Shown: in pieces, positions 1 to 10,390 of the stretch
Numbering within the stretch: position 1 is the first letter of the stretch
Layout: each line of letters opens with the position of its first letter
Source of the DNA: CAZBWS01 sp964495705
GTDB taxonomy: Bacteria > Pseudomonadota > Gammaproteobacteria > HTCC5015
DNA length: 37,016 nt
Direction of reading: 5' to 3'
Assembly: GCA_964495705.1 (NCBI GenBank)
Contig: CAZBWS010000014.1
Location: 1-37,016 of the forward strand
Notes under the pieces: generated by a model
Told to the model about the DNA's origin: nothing
Databases searched by the model: none
What the model saw: the letters and a program-made list of their open reading frames with translations, nothing else
Position numbers and translations under genes: made by a program

Positions 1-2316
<2,316 letters not shown>

Positions 2317-2365
2317 ACTGTTTCTCTATACCCACTATTACAGGAAGCGCCTTTATAATTTTGTT

Positions 2366-4441
2366 TTATTTCAGCATTACTGTGTCGACTTCTTCGGCAT
2401 CAGGCAGCTTAAAGCCAGCTACTGATTTACGCAGTTCGTTAGCCAGCTCAGTAAGCTGTCCAACCGATTTCGCCGTCTCGCTAGTTGACTCGGAAGTTTC
2501 CATAGTAATTGCTTGAATTACGTTCATGGATTGAGAAATATTTCGTGCTGATACGGCTTGCCCTGATGCTTCACCAGAGATACCTTGAATCAAATCAGCC
2601 AGCTGCTGCGATACTGTTTCAACCTCTACCAGAGATACACCCGCATCCTCTGCCAGCTTTGCACCGTTCACAACACCTGCTGTTGATTCTTCCATCGATG
2701 CTACGGCTTCGTTGGTATCCGCTTGAATCGTTTTAACCAGCGCCGATATCTGCTTGGTTGCATTACCCGCTCGCTCTGCCAATCGCTGTACTTCATCCGC
2801 AACAACTGCGAAGCCTCGACCGGCCTCACCAGCGGACGAGGCCTGAATCGCGGCGTTCAATGCCAGAATGTTCGTTTGATCGGCAATATCGGTAATCAGT
2901 GCAACAATTTCACCAATCTGCTGGGAAGATTCACCCAGTCGCTTAATACGTTTAGATGTTTCCTGAATCGTATCTCGTACCGAATCCATACCCTCGATGT
3001 TCTTACGTACCGTAATCGCACCCTGGTTGGCGATATCAACCGACTTCAGAGCAACTTCAGAAGACTCACCTGCACGCTGGGCCATTTCTTCCATCGTCTG
3101 CGACATCTGGTTAATCTGTGTTGTTGCCGTAGTGATTTCTTGCGCCTGTTTGGCTGAAGAGTCTAGCAACCGCTTCGTAATTGCCTGGGTTTGCTCAGAT
3201 GATGATGAAACCTCAACCACTGTTTGGTTAATCGTTTCAACTAGAGAACGCAGTGCATCAATAGAGTAGTTCATCGAGTCGGCGATCGCACCCGTGATAT
3301 CTTCCGTTACCGTAGCGTAGGCCGTCAAATCACCTTCGGCCAAGTGGGTCATTTCGTCTAGTAAACGTAAAATTGCTTGTTGGTTCTTTCTGTTTTGGTC
3401 ATCCGCCTGTTCAGCTCGACGTGCCGCTTGACGTTGCAATACGAAACCAATCACACCCATCATCGACACCGCAACCATCAAGAAAAAGAAGCCTGCAAAG
3501 AAGTAGTTTTGGCTAGCACTGCCACCTTCGGCAGAGATTTTTTCATGCAGCGCGGTATCTGCAGCAAGAATTTTAGAGGATTGGTCTTGAATACCTGAAG
3601 TCGCATCTCGAATATCAAATAGCTGTGATGACGCATCTAGGATTGAAGAAACATTTTCAGACACATCCTCAAATAAGAACTCAGCCTCCTCTAGCTTATC
3701 CAGTGCCGCGGGAATCGTGATTTCCTTAATATCTAGAGCCTCATAACCAACTAACATACCCTCTAGCACTCGGCCAAAGAAGGCTGCATCACGACCAAAT
3801 TGGTCGGCAGCGGTTGCAGCAGCCTCGTCACCCGATAGAATTCGGTTAAGGTTGTTTTGAATACGCTGCGCTAAGAGTAATTGACGACTCGCAATGTATA
3901 CCGATTGCTGATCACCTTGTGCCTTTACAATTTCATTCGCGACCTCATCAGAAAAAGAAAGTAACTGCGGCAGAATCTCGTTGATCTCTTCAACGTAGCC
4001 AGCAACCAAAGTAATTTGCTCACTACCATCAATTATAGTCGTTACATCTCGACGGTATTGCTCCCAACTACTTTGTAAATTTTTCAGCTCATTAGATTCA
4101 GCTAAAGCGGCCAAGCCCGTTTCCGAGTTACCCTCTTGTAGATAAGCCAGCGTTTCGTCAAAACGTCCTCGCAACTGCTGTAACTGCGCGAAAGCCTCTT
4201 GCTTACCTGCGGCGGCCTCAAGGGCCTTAGTCGCAACCTGCTGAGAAATCAGCTCTTGCTCCGCAATGTAGCCCAGGTACTCCGAACTCGACTGGGACTT
4301 ATTTGTATTGAGTACAAACATGACGATAGAAATTGCAATAAACACAACCATCAAAGCAGCCAAACCCATCAATACGATGTTTGAGCCGCCTTTAAATAGA
4401 CGATTTCCTAGATTCTTTAAGGAGCCTGAATTCAGAGCCAC
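2366..4441 (-). CDS. pilJ: PilJ, type IV pilus methyl-accepting chemotaxis protein
   Basis: PilJ is the chemoreceptor of the Pil-Chp array. It is an inner-membrane protein with a periplasmic sensor that couples to PilI and ChpA. The 691-residue product has a membrane helix near residues 20-42, a helical periplasmic part, and a second membrane helix near 316-336. A HAMP-like stretch and the cytoplasmic signalling domain follow. The highly conserved hairpin tip reads IADQTNILALNAAIQASSAG, and the segment GRGFAVVADEVQRLAERAG follows it. I place the start at GTG 4441 because a very strong ribosome site (GGAGGGGGACAA) lies directly upstream. The gene lies about 40 bp after pilI and 50 bp before chpA on the same strand. 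Confidence 0.95.
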   Translation of the reverse strand: MALNSGSLKNLGNRLFKGGSNIVLMGLAALMVVFIAISIVMFVLNTNKSQSSSEYLGYIAEQELISQQVATKALEAAAGKQEAFAQLQQLRGRFDETLAYLQEGNSETGLAALAESNELKNLQSSWEQYRRDVTTIIDGSEQITLVAGYVEEINEILPQLLSFSDEVANEIVKAQGDQQSVYIASRQLLLAQRIQNNLNRILSGDEAAATAADQFGRDAAFFGRVLEGMLVGYEALDIKEITIPAALDKLEEAEFLFEDVSENVSSILDASSQLFDIRDATSGIQDQSSKILAADTALHEKISAEGGSASQNYFFAGFFFLMVAVSMMGVIGFVLQRQAARRAEQADDQNRKNQQAILRLLDEMTHLAEGDLTAYATVTEDITGAIADSMNYSIDALRSLVETINQTVVEVSSSSEQTQAITKRLLDSSAKQAQEITTATTQINQMSQTMEEMAQRAGESSEVALKSVDIANQGAITVRKNIEGMDSVRDTIQETSKRIKRLGESSQQIGEIVALITDIADQTNILALNAAIQASSAGEAGRGFAVVADEVQRLAERAGNATKQISALVKTIQADTNEAVASMEESTAGVVNGAKLAEDAGVSLVEVETVSQQLADLIQGISGEASGQAVSARNISQSMNVIQAITMETSESTSETAKSVGQLTELANELRKSVAGFKLPDAEEVDTVMLK

Positions 4442-4485
4442 TTGTCCCCCTCCAAAATAGTTTTGAGGTTACTTACATTATTAAA

Positions 4486-5025
4486 CTAAACGGCAGCAAT
4501 CTGAACAAAGGGTTCAGATTCTGCCAAATCTTTAAAACTAAATACGTCCCAGATCTCTCCCGAGCGCTGAAACGCATACTTCACAAAGTCATTTAAGCTG
4601 GTATCCAGCGAATCCGAGCATTCAGAACGCTCGTCCATCTGGAAGTGCCGCATGCCCACGACATTAGAGACAACAATTCCCGCATTCACACCCTCGTCGC
4701 GGAAAACCACTACGCGGGTACTACTAGTTTGCGGCAAGCTTTCACCATGTAGGAACTGATGAAAGTCCACAACAGGTAGCAAATTGCCTCGAATATTAGC
4801 CAAGCCTTTGAACCAAGGCTTCACACTGGGTATTTTCGTACATTCGACAGGGTCAAGAATTTCAACCACATCGATCAACGGTGCCAACAGCTCTTGCTGG
4901 CCAACAAAAAAGCCAACCCCTGTCCATGAGTCCATTGCCTCTTCTTCGCTAGGCAAACCCGCAGCATTTTGCTGTGTACGCGACTCTAAATCGCGCAGCT
5001 GGTCTAATGGAGAAAGTGCTGGCAT
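4486..5025 (-). CDS. pilI: PilI, CheW-like coupling protein
   Basis: This is a CheW-domain adaptor that links the PilJ receptor to the ChpA kinase in the cytoplasm. The product is 179 residues from ATG 5025. A TTG three bases upstream would add one residue and is less likely. CheW features are visible: the run GLANIRGNLLPVVDFHQFL in the middle and alternating beta strands (VVVFRDEGVNAGIVVSNVVG). About 35 residues precede the CheW fold. The gene follows pilH by five bases and precedes pilJ, which fits the conserved pilGHIJ order. Confidence 0.93.
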   Translation of the reverse strand: MPALSPLDQLRDLESRTQQNAAGLPSEEEAMDSWTGVGFFVGQQELLAPLIDVVEILDPVECTKIPSVKPWFKGLANIRGNLLPVVDFHQFLHGESLPQTSSTRVVVFRDEGVNAGIVVSNVVGMRHFQMDERSECSDSLDTSLNDFVKYAFQRSGEIWDVFSFKDLAESEPFVQIAAV

Positions 5026-5030
5026 CAAAT

Positions 5031-5393
5031 TCAGCCCTGCGCTGCCGTGCGCAGACGATTAACCAAATCATCTTCTTTAACAGGCTTAACGATATAATCT
5101 GTTGCACCTTGGCGCATACCCCAGACCTTATCTGTCTCGGCACCTTTAGTCGTTAGCAAAACAATAGGAATGGTTGCCGTTGAATCTTCTTTAGAAAGCT
5201 GCCTAGTTGCCTGAAAACCGTTCATGCCGGGCATAACAACATCCATCAAGATCACATCGGGCAATTCATCCAATGCGGTCTGAATACCTGACTCGGCAGT
5301 GTCAGCAACAACCACCTCAAAGCCAGCTTTTTCTAAATACGTTTTATAGACGTGAACCTCAGTTGGAGAGTCATCAACAATCAACACTTTCAT
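5031..5393 (-). CDS. pilH: PilH, CheY-like response regulator
   Basis: PilH is a stand-alone receiver domain (120 residues), one of the two CheY-like outputs of the Pil-Chp system. In P. aeruginosa it is linked mainly to pilus retraction control. Receiver landmarks are visible: the acidic pair in KVLIVDDSPTE, the phospho-acceptor Asp in DVILMDVVMPGMNG, the Thr in IVLLTTKG and the Lys in YIVKPVKE. The start is ATG 5393, with AGGAG seven bases upstream. GTG 5396 is an alternative. The gene is followed by pilI after a five-base gap. Confidence 0.94.
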   Translation of the reverse strand: MKVLIVDDSPTEVHVYKTYLEKAGFEVVVADTAESGIQTALDELPDVILMDVVMPGMNGFQATRQLSKEDSTATIPIVLLTTKGAETDKVWGMRQGATDYIVKPVKEDDLVNRLRTAAQG

Positions 5394-5434
5394 CACGTTG
5401 CTCCTAGTTAATTATAGTTTTGTAAAATTTAAGT

Positions 5435-5818
5435 CTATGCAGGGACATGCAGGCGAATAGCGCTCAACAGGTCATCCTTAGTAAACGGTTTGGTTAAGTA
5501 CTGCTCCGAGCCAACGATGCGGCCCCGCGCACGGTCAAATATGCTGTCTTTACTAGATAGCATTACGACAGGAGTTTCCTTAAAGACACTATTGTTCTTT
5601 ATCAGAGCACAAGTCTGGTAACCGTCCAGTCTTGGCATCATGATATCGACAAATATAATATCGGGCTTGCTCTCAGTGATTTTCGCCAGCGCTTCAAAGC
5701 CGTCAGTAGCCGTAACCACATCGCAACCCGCTTTTTTTAATAAGCTTTCCGCTGTACGACGAATAGTTTTACTATCGTCGATCACCATCACTTTCAAGCC
5801 TGAAAGATCATCAGACAT
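5435..5818 (-). CDS. pilG: PilG, CheY-like response regulator
   Basis: PilG is the first gene of the Pil-Chp operon and a second single-domain receiver (127 residues). In P. aeruginosa PilG promotes pilus extension and raises cAMP through the adenylate cyclase CyaB. Landmarks are KVMVIDDSKTIRRTAESLLKK, the phosphorylation site in DIIFVDIMMPRLDGYQTCAL, VVMLSSKDS and YLTKPFTKDDL. The match to the known PilG pattern is close across the whole length. I prefer ATG 5818 to the upstream GTG 5827, although neither has a strong ribosome site. Confidence 0.95.
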   Translation of the reverse strand: MSDDLSGLKVMVIDDSKTIRRTAESLLKKAGCDVVTATDGFEALAKITESKPDIIFVDIMMPRLDGYQTCALIKNNSVFKETPVVMLSSKDSIFDRARGRIVGSEQYLTKPFTKDDLLSAIRLHVPA

Positions 5819-5849
5819 ATTCGACACACTTTTTGTTGTTAGCAGTTAT

Positions 5850-5869
5850 TCCCAGGTTTATCCCAGGTT
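5850..5869 (-). repeat. Pair of direct repeats in the pilG leader
   Basis: TCCCAGGTT occurs twice, at 5850-5858 and 5861-5869, with an 11-bp period, close to one helical turn. The pair lies between the putative pilG promoter and the start codon. It could be a binding site for a regulator or simply chance, and I do not recognise the motif. Confidence 0.4.
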
Positions 5870-5879
5870 GTTTCAAACG

Positions 5880-5908
5880 AATGTAGCCTATGTAAAACCT
5901 TGAATCAA
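5880..5908 (-). promoter_or_regulatory. Possible sigma-70 promoter of the pilG operon
   Basis: On the minus strand a -35 box TTGATT (5903-5908) and a -10 box TACATT (5880-5885) are separated by 17 bp. Each differs from consensus at two positions. Transcription would start about 55 bp upstream of pilG. This is supported by the pattern only. Confidence 0.4.
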
Positions 5909-6004
5909 CAAAATGATAAAAACTTTATACGAAAAAAGCACTTAGGCCATATACTTTACATCCTGTTTAACAGCTAAACCTACAAAGCGAGGCGTCGCAA
6001 GCCT

Positions 6005-6961
6005 ATGAAAAACATGAAAATTGGCATCATTATGGACCCCATTGAATCGATCAAGCCCTATAAAGACAGCTGCATGGCAATGATGCTGGCAGCACAGCGA
6101 AAAAATTGGCAAGTCGTCTACATGCAGCAAAAAGATCTATACATCAACGATGGCATCGCCAGAGCGAACGCCAGCGATATAACGGTCTTTGATAACAACG
6201 AGCGCTGGTTCGAGCTGGGCGACAACAATGATATAGCGCTCGCCGAACTAGATGCGATCCTCATGCGTAAAGATCCTCCCTTTGACAGCGAGTATCTATA
6301 TAGCTGCCACATTCTGGCCCTCGCCGAGCAACAGGGCGGCTTGGTTGTTAACAGTCCATCCGCATTATGCAATCACAACGAGAAGCTATTCATTGCCCAA
6401 TTCCCGCAACTCTGCTCACCCACACTGGTCAGTCGCGACACCCAGCTTGTACTCGATTTTTTGCAAGAGCACCAAGATATTATTTTGAAGCCACTGGATG
6501 GCATGGGCGGCGCGTCTATTTTCCGTGTCAAACAAGGCGACGGCAACACCAATGTCATTCTAGAAACCATGAGCCAAGGCGGTGTTAATAGCATAATGGC
6601 GCAAAAATTTATCCCCAACATTAGCGCTGGCGACAAGCGCATACTGGTAGTCAACGGAGAACCTGTCGACTATTGCCTAGCCCGTATCCCCGCTAAAGGC
6701 GAAAACCGAGGCAATATAGCCGCTGGAGGCACAGGCGTCGGCCAACCGCTGAGCGTGCGCGACCGAGAGATTGCCGACACCATCGGCCCCGTACTGCGCG
6801 AGCGCGGCATTTTGTTTGCAGGCTTAGACGTGATTGGAGACAACCTGACTGAAATCAATATCACTAGCCCCACCTGCATACGCGAGCTGGACAAGCAGTT
6901 TGATCTTGATATTGCTGGAGATTTGATAAATGTGATAGAGGCAAAAATTCAGCTGCATTAA
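6005..6961 (+). CDS. gshB: Glutathione synthetase
   Basis: GshB catalyses the second step of glutathione synthesis, the ATP-dependent joining of gamma-glutamylcysteine and glycine in the cytoplasm. The 318-residue product has the family's length. The N-terminal domain opens KIGIIMDPIESIKPYKDSC, and the ATP-grasp part carries IILKPLDGMGGASIF, the glycine-rich loop NIAAGGTGVGQPL, and the metal- and substrate-binding end GLDVIGDNLTEINITSPTC. An in-frame ATG at 6014 is an alternative start. The gene is divergent from the pil operon, as in Pseudomonas, and is followed by the TonB-like gene. Confidence 0.95.
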   Translation: MKNMKIGIIMDPIESIKPYKDSCMAMMLAAQRKNWQVVYMQQKDLYINDGIARANASDITVFDNNERWFELGDNNDIALAELDAILMRKDPPFDSEYLYSCHILALAEQQGGLVVNSPSALCNHNEKLFIAQFPQLCSPTLVSRDTQLVLDFLQEHQDIILKPLDGMGGASIFRVKQGDGNTNVILETMSQGGVNSIMAQKFIPNISAGDKRILVVNGEPVDYCLARIPAKGENRGNIAAGGTGVGQPLSVRDREIADTIGPVLRERGILFAGLDVIGDNLTEINITSPTCIRELDKQFDLDIAGDLINVIEAKIQLH

Positions 6962-6978
6962 AAATGCCTACGCGGGCG

Positions 6979-7007
6979 CTGACAAATACTGCTAGCCCCG
7001 CTAGAAT
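6979..7007 (+). promoter_or_regulatory. Sigma-70-type promoter upstream of the TonB-like gene
   Basis: A -35 box CTGACA (6979-6984), a 17-bp spacer and a -10 box TAGAAT (7002-7007) lie in the 73-bp gap between gshB and the TonB-like gene. The predicted start near 7014 would leave about 20 bases of leader. The following genes overlap or abut, so this could drive tonB-yqgE-ruvX. Confidence 0.55.
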
Positions 7008-7034
7008 GCCGACCATGCATTTAGATATTAGACA

Positions 7035-7913
7035 ATGAGCATCGCGCTAAACCAACAAGAACTGGTTAATTCCACTGATCGCTTGGGGCTAACGCTTTTT
7101 TTAGCGGCGGCCTTTCACGCCATACTCGTACTGGGCATTGCCTTTGAAGACGACGACAAGGCAAGCATTACTCCGCCACCTGCACTAGAGATTATTCTGG
7201 TACAAAACCAGCTCAAAGACCGCCCCGAAGAAGCCGACTACTTAGCTCAGACCTCCCAATCTGGCGGCGGCGAAAGCGAGGAACGCGATCGGCCTAGCGA
7301 CCCTTTTACCGCCATAGAGCCCAACCCTAGCGACGGTATTGCACCTATACAAATGCAAGCAGGGGCACCCCAAACCAAACCGCAAGCCAGCGACTTAGTC
7401 CTCACCAAGATCTATTCAAGCACCAAGGTCAAACAAAGCCAAGAAAGCAATGAGACTGAAATTGAGCTGCCCGAGAAAGAGCAACTCTCAGAGCTAGATT
7501 TACAAATCGCCAAAATGACCGCAGAGCTCAATCAAGCCAAAAAGGCCTACGCCAAACGCCCAAAAAAGCTACAGCTTACTGCCAGTACTCAAGAGTATGT
7601 CGCCGCAGGCTATATGGCGCGCTGGGTTGAAAAAATAGAGCGCATTGGCAACCTAAACCTGCCAGACGAAGCGAGCCGCAATAATTTACACGGTATGCTA
7701 ATGCTAGAGGTTGAGCTAAAACACGATGGCAGCCTAGTTGAGGTCAAACTGATTAATTCATCCGACCATCAAGTGCTAGACGATGCAGCGCGACGCATTG
7801 TTTACTTAGCCACACCCTTTGAGGCCTTTCCTCCCAAGTTGCGCGCCGAGGCGGATCACATAGAAATTGTACGCACCTGGGAGTTTTCTCAATCAGGGCT
7901 GGTTACACGCTAA
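7035..7913 (+). CDS. TonB-like energy transducer protein (TonB3-type)
   Basis: The 292-residue protein has one N-terminal membrane helix (about residues 18-37) and a long polar, Pro/Ser/Glu-rich periplasmic stretch with a helical part near 150-190. Its C-terminal TonB domain (about 195-285) contains YMARWVEKIERIGNLNLP and LEVELKHDGSLVEVKLINSS. TonB proteins carry ion-motive-force energy from ExbB/ExbD to outer-membrane receptors. No exbB or exbD is beside this gene. The same position next to gshB and the pil-chp genes is held in P. aeruginosa by tonB3, which has been tied to twitching motility, so a pilus-related role is an inference from context. The stop codon overlaps the yqgE start by one base. 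Confidence 0.85.
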   Translation: MSIALNQQELVNSTDRLGLTLFLAAAFHAILVLGIAFEDDDKASITPPPALEIILVQNQLKDRPEEADYLAQTSQSGGGESEERDRPSDPFTAIEPNPSDGIAPIQMQAGAPQTKPQASDLVLTKIYSSTKVKQSQESNETEIELPEKEQLSELDLQIAKMTAELNQAKKAYAKRPKKLQLTASTQEYVAAGYMARWVEKIERIGNLNLPDEASRNNLHGMLMLEVELKHDGSLVEVKLINSSDHQVLDDAARRIVYLATPFEAFPPKLRAEADHIEIVRTWEFSQSGLVTR

Positions 7914-8461
7914 TGCAAAGCCTACAAAACCATTTTCTTATCGCTATGCCATGTATGACCGACCCTTCATTTTCACGCACAGTCACCTTGGTTTGCGAGC
8001 ACAATGAAGAAGGCGCCATGGGGATCGTCATCAACCGCGCAACGCCCTACGCGGCCAAAGATTTGTTAGAGCACGCAAGCTCAACCAACAGCCATTTTGC
8101 CAACGCCGTCATGCATGCTGGCGGCCCCGTACAAGCGGAACGCGGCTTTATTCTGCACAGCAATGAAGGGGAGTGGCAGCAGAGTTTAAGTGTTTCCGAG
8201 CAGCTCGCACTCACCTCCTCCGATGACATACTCACCGCACTCAGCAACGACCAAGGACCACAACAGTATTTTATTGCCCTCGGCTATGCCGGCTGGGGCG
8301 CAGGCCAGCTCGAACAAGAGCTGGCCGAGAACGCCTGGCTGCACGGCCCTGCACATGCGGACACGCTATTTGAAGTGCCTGTCGAGCAACGCTGGACAGC
8401 GGCCGCACAAGCCCTGGGTATCGACATCCACTTGCTCGACTCCCATGCAGGCCACGCCTAA
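7913..8461 (+). CDS. yqgE: YqgE/AlgH family protein (UPF0301)
   Basis: This 182-residue protein belongs to the conserved YqgE/AlgH family of unknown biochemical activity. Family hallmarks are NHFLIAMPCMTDPSFSRTV near the start, CEHNEEGAMGIVINR, and FIALGYAGWGAGQLEQELAENAWL in the second half. Family members usually sit directly before ruvX, as here. The start overlaps the preceding stop by one base and the stop overlaps the ruvX start by one base (TAATG both times), which suggests translational coupling. A regulatory role, reported for AlgH in alginate control, is not shown by the sequence. Confidence 0.93.
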   Translation: MQSLQNHFLIAMPCMTDPSFSRTVTLVCEHNEEGAMGIVINRATPYAAKDLLEHASSTNSHFANAVMHAGGPVQAERGFILHSNEGEWQQSLSVSEQLALTSSDDILTALSNDQGPQQYFIALGYAGWGAGQLEQELAENAWLHGPAHADTLFEVPVEQRWTAAAQALGIDIHLLDSHAGHA

Positions 8462-8889
8462 TGGCCAGCAGCTTGCTCGGCATCGACTTCGGCTTTAAGC
8501 GCATAGGCTTGGCAACGGGGCAAACCATCACTGGCAGCACATCCGCATTAAACACCGTGCCGAATGAGCGCAGCAATACCAACTGGGATGGCTTAGATAA
8601 AGTTATTCAAGAGTGGCGGCCCGATACATTTATCCTAGGATTGCCGGTTCACAAAGACGGCACTGATCACGATGTAACCAAAGCCGTGCGTAAGTTTGCC
8701 GTGCAGCTAGAAGAGCGTTACGGCAAACCCATACACTTTCAGGATGAACGATTAAGTTCTAGTGAAGCGGAGGGGATATTGCAGCAGCAGCGGGCGAGTG
8801 GAGCTAGGAAAAAGAAAGTGCAGAAGGAGGATATTGATAAGTTGGCCGCAGCTTTGATATTGCAAAGGTGGTTGGATGCGAACTGTTAG
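8461..8889 (+). CDS. ruvX: RuvX/YqgF, Holliday-junction resolvase-like nuclease
   Basis: The 142-residue protein has an RNase H-like fold of the YqgF family. In E. coli YqgF is needed for 5'-end processing of 16S rRNA, and some homologues cut Holliday junctions. The first catalytic Asp lies in LGIDFGFKRIGLATGQ, the Glu in HFQDERLSSSEAE and the last Asp in KEDIDKLAAALILQRWL. All three acidic positions are present, so the enzyme looks intact. It is coupled to yqgE and followed by pyrR after 29 bases. Confidence 0.95.
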   Translation: MASSLLGIDFGFKRIGLATGQTITGSTSALNTVPNERSNTNWDGLDKVIQEWRPDTFILGLPVHKDGTDHDVTKAVRKFAVQLEERYGKPIHFQDERLSSSEAEGILQQQRASGARKKKVQKEDIDKLAAALILQRWLDANC

Positions 8890-8918
8890 CTCAATAATCT
8901 ATATGCAATAATCCCCAC

Positions 8919-9401
8919 ATGACTCAAAACTGCACTCACCTACTAGACCAACTAGCCAAAGACATTCAGAACGACATTGATGCAAACGCCGTCATGGTCG
9001 GCATACACACTGGTGGCGTATGGGTTGCTCAGGCATTGAACAAACGCCTAGAGACTCCACTGCCCTTTGGAGAGCTGAACATCAGCTTCTATCGCGATGA
9101 CTTTACGCGCATTGGCCTGCACCCGAATGTCGCCGCATCGGACATTAGCTTTGATATCGAGGGCAAGACAGTAGTACTCGTGGACGACGTACTCTACAGC
9201 GGGCGCACGATTAAAGCGGCGCTACACGAGCTATTCGACTTTGGCCGCCCCGCTAAGGTCTTATTGGCGGTGCTGATTCAGCGCGACGGTCAAGAACTGC
9301 CCATACAAGCTAACTACGTGGGTGAACAAATGCAGCTAAACAGTGCGCAATACATTACAATACGCGGGCCGGAACCCATCACTTACGAGATACAAGAATG
9401 A
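8919..9401 (+). CDS. pyrR: PyrR, pyrimidine regulator / uracil phosphoribosyltransferase family
   Basis: This 160-residue type I phosphoribosyltransferase-fold protein has the PRPP-binding motif TVVLVDDVLYSGRTIKAAL (about residues 88-106) and a PyrR-like N-terminus with VMVGIHTGGVWVAQ. PyrR proteins sense uridine nucleotides and control pyr genes, and many also convert uracil plus PRPP to UMP. It overlaps pyrB by four bases (ATGA), so it belongs to the pyrRBC' operon. I see no convincing PyrR-binding attenuator in the 29 bases before it, so the mode of control here is open. Confidence 0.92.
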   Translation: MTQNCTHLLDQLAKDIQNDIDANAVMVGIHTGGVWVAQALNKRLETPLPFGELNISFYRDDFTRIGLHPNVAASDISFDIEGKTVVLVDDVLYSGRTIKAALHELFDFGRPAKVLLAVLIQRDGQELPIQANYVGEQMQLNSAQYITIRGPEPITYEIQE

Positions 9402-10390
9402 TGCAGCAGCCATTTGGGACACAGCTAAACCCCCAACTTAACCCCCAAGGGGAGCTGCAACACTTTCTCGATACCGATGGTTTGACCCGCGAAATCATTG
9501 AACGCATTCTCGACACCGCCAATTCCTTCTTCAACCCCGCAGACGGGCTAATCAAAAAAGTCCCTCTGCTGCGCGGCAAGACCGTTGCCAATGTTTTCTT
9601 TGAAGCCAGCACCCGAACCCGCACGACCTTTGAAGTAGCCGCTAAGCGCCTCTCTGCTGACGTGTTGAATTTAGATATCAATACCTCCGCCACCTCAAAA
9701 GGCGAATCTCTACTAGATACCATCAAGAACTTACAGGCCATGCAGGTAGATATGTTTGTAATGCGCCATGCGGATAGTGGCGCGGCTCACTTTTTGGCTC
9801 AGCATGTTGCCCCACATGTCAGCGTGGTTAACGCGGGTGACGGCCGCCACGCGCACCCATCCCAAGCACTACTGGACATGTTTACTATTCGTCGCCACAA
9901 GGGCAACGATTTCAGCAAGCTATCCGTAGCCATCATCGGCGATATCCTACACTCCCGCGTAGCACGCTCTCAGGTCCATGCCCTGCGGCTGCTCGGCTGT
10001 AAAGACATTCGCCTAATAGGCCCCGAAACATTACTGCCTAATTATGCTGAAAGCATGGGCGTGAGTTGTCATCACCAATTAGAGCCCGCTCTCAAGGGGC
10101 TAGATGTAATGATCGCCTTACGCCTACAAAAAGAGCGTATGCAATCCGCTCTATTGCCTTCCGAGCGCGAGTTCTTCAAAGAATATGGCCTAACTCAGCA
10201 GCGTATTGCACTGGCCAAGCCCGACGCCATCGTCATGCACCCAGGCCCCACGAATCGCGGCGTGGAAATCGCCGCCGATGTGGCGGACGGGGCACAATCG
10301 GTTATTTTGGAGCAAGTGAATGTGGGCATCGCTGTGCGCATGGCCGTCATGTCTATCTGCTTAGGCAACCGCCAGAAGGAAGTTCGCTAA
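9398..10390 (+). CDS. pyrB: Aspartate carbamoyltransferase catalytic chain
   Basis: PyrB joins carbamoyl phosphate and aspartate to carbamoyl-aspartate, the first committed step of pyrimidine synthesis. In the 330-residue product the carbamoyl-phosphate motif FFEASTRTRTTFEVAAKRL, the segment NAGDGRHAHPSQALLDMFTI and the aspartate-loop region VMHPGPTNRGVEI are all intact. The N-terminal extension of about 25 residues before the first conserved helix is typical of class A enzymes that associate with a dihydroorotase-like partner. It overlaps pyrR by four bases and the next gene by one base. No regulatory chain pyrI is nearby. Confidence 0.97.
   Translation: MMQQPFGTQLNPQLNPQGELQHFLDTDGLTREIIERILDTANSFFNPADGLIKKVPLLRGKTVANVFFEASTRTRTTFEVAAKRLSADVLNLDINTSATSKGESLLDTIKNLQAMQVDMFVMRHADSGAAHFLAQHVAPHVSVVNAGDGRHAHPSQALLDMFTIRRHKGNDFSKLSVAIIGDILHSRVARSQVHALRLLGCKDIRLIGPETLLPNYAESMGVSCHHQLEPALKGLDVMIALRLQKERMQSALLPSEREFFKEYGLTQQRIALAKPDAIVMHPGPTNRGVEIAADVADGAQSVILEQVNVGIAVRMAVMSICLGNRQKEVR

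Noticed and set aside
8890..8918. PyrR-binding attenuator before pyrR
   Set aside because: Only 29 bases separate the genes, with no hairpin and T run.
10066..10389. Upstream extension of the pyrC' frame
   Set aside because: This stretch is inside pyrB in another frame and reads as Arg-rich nonsense. The start at 10390 overlaps the pyrB stop in the usual coupled way.
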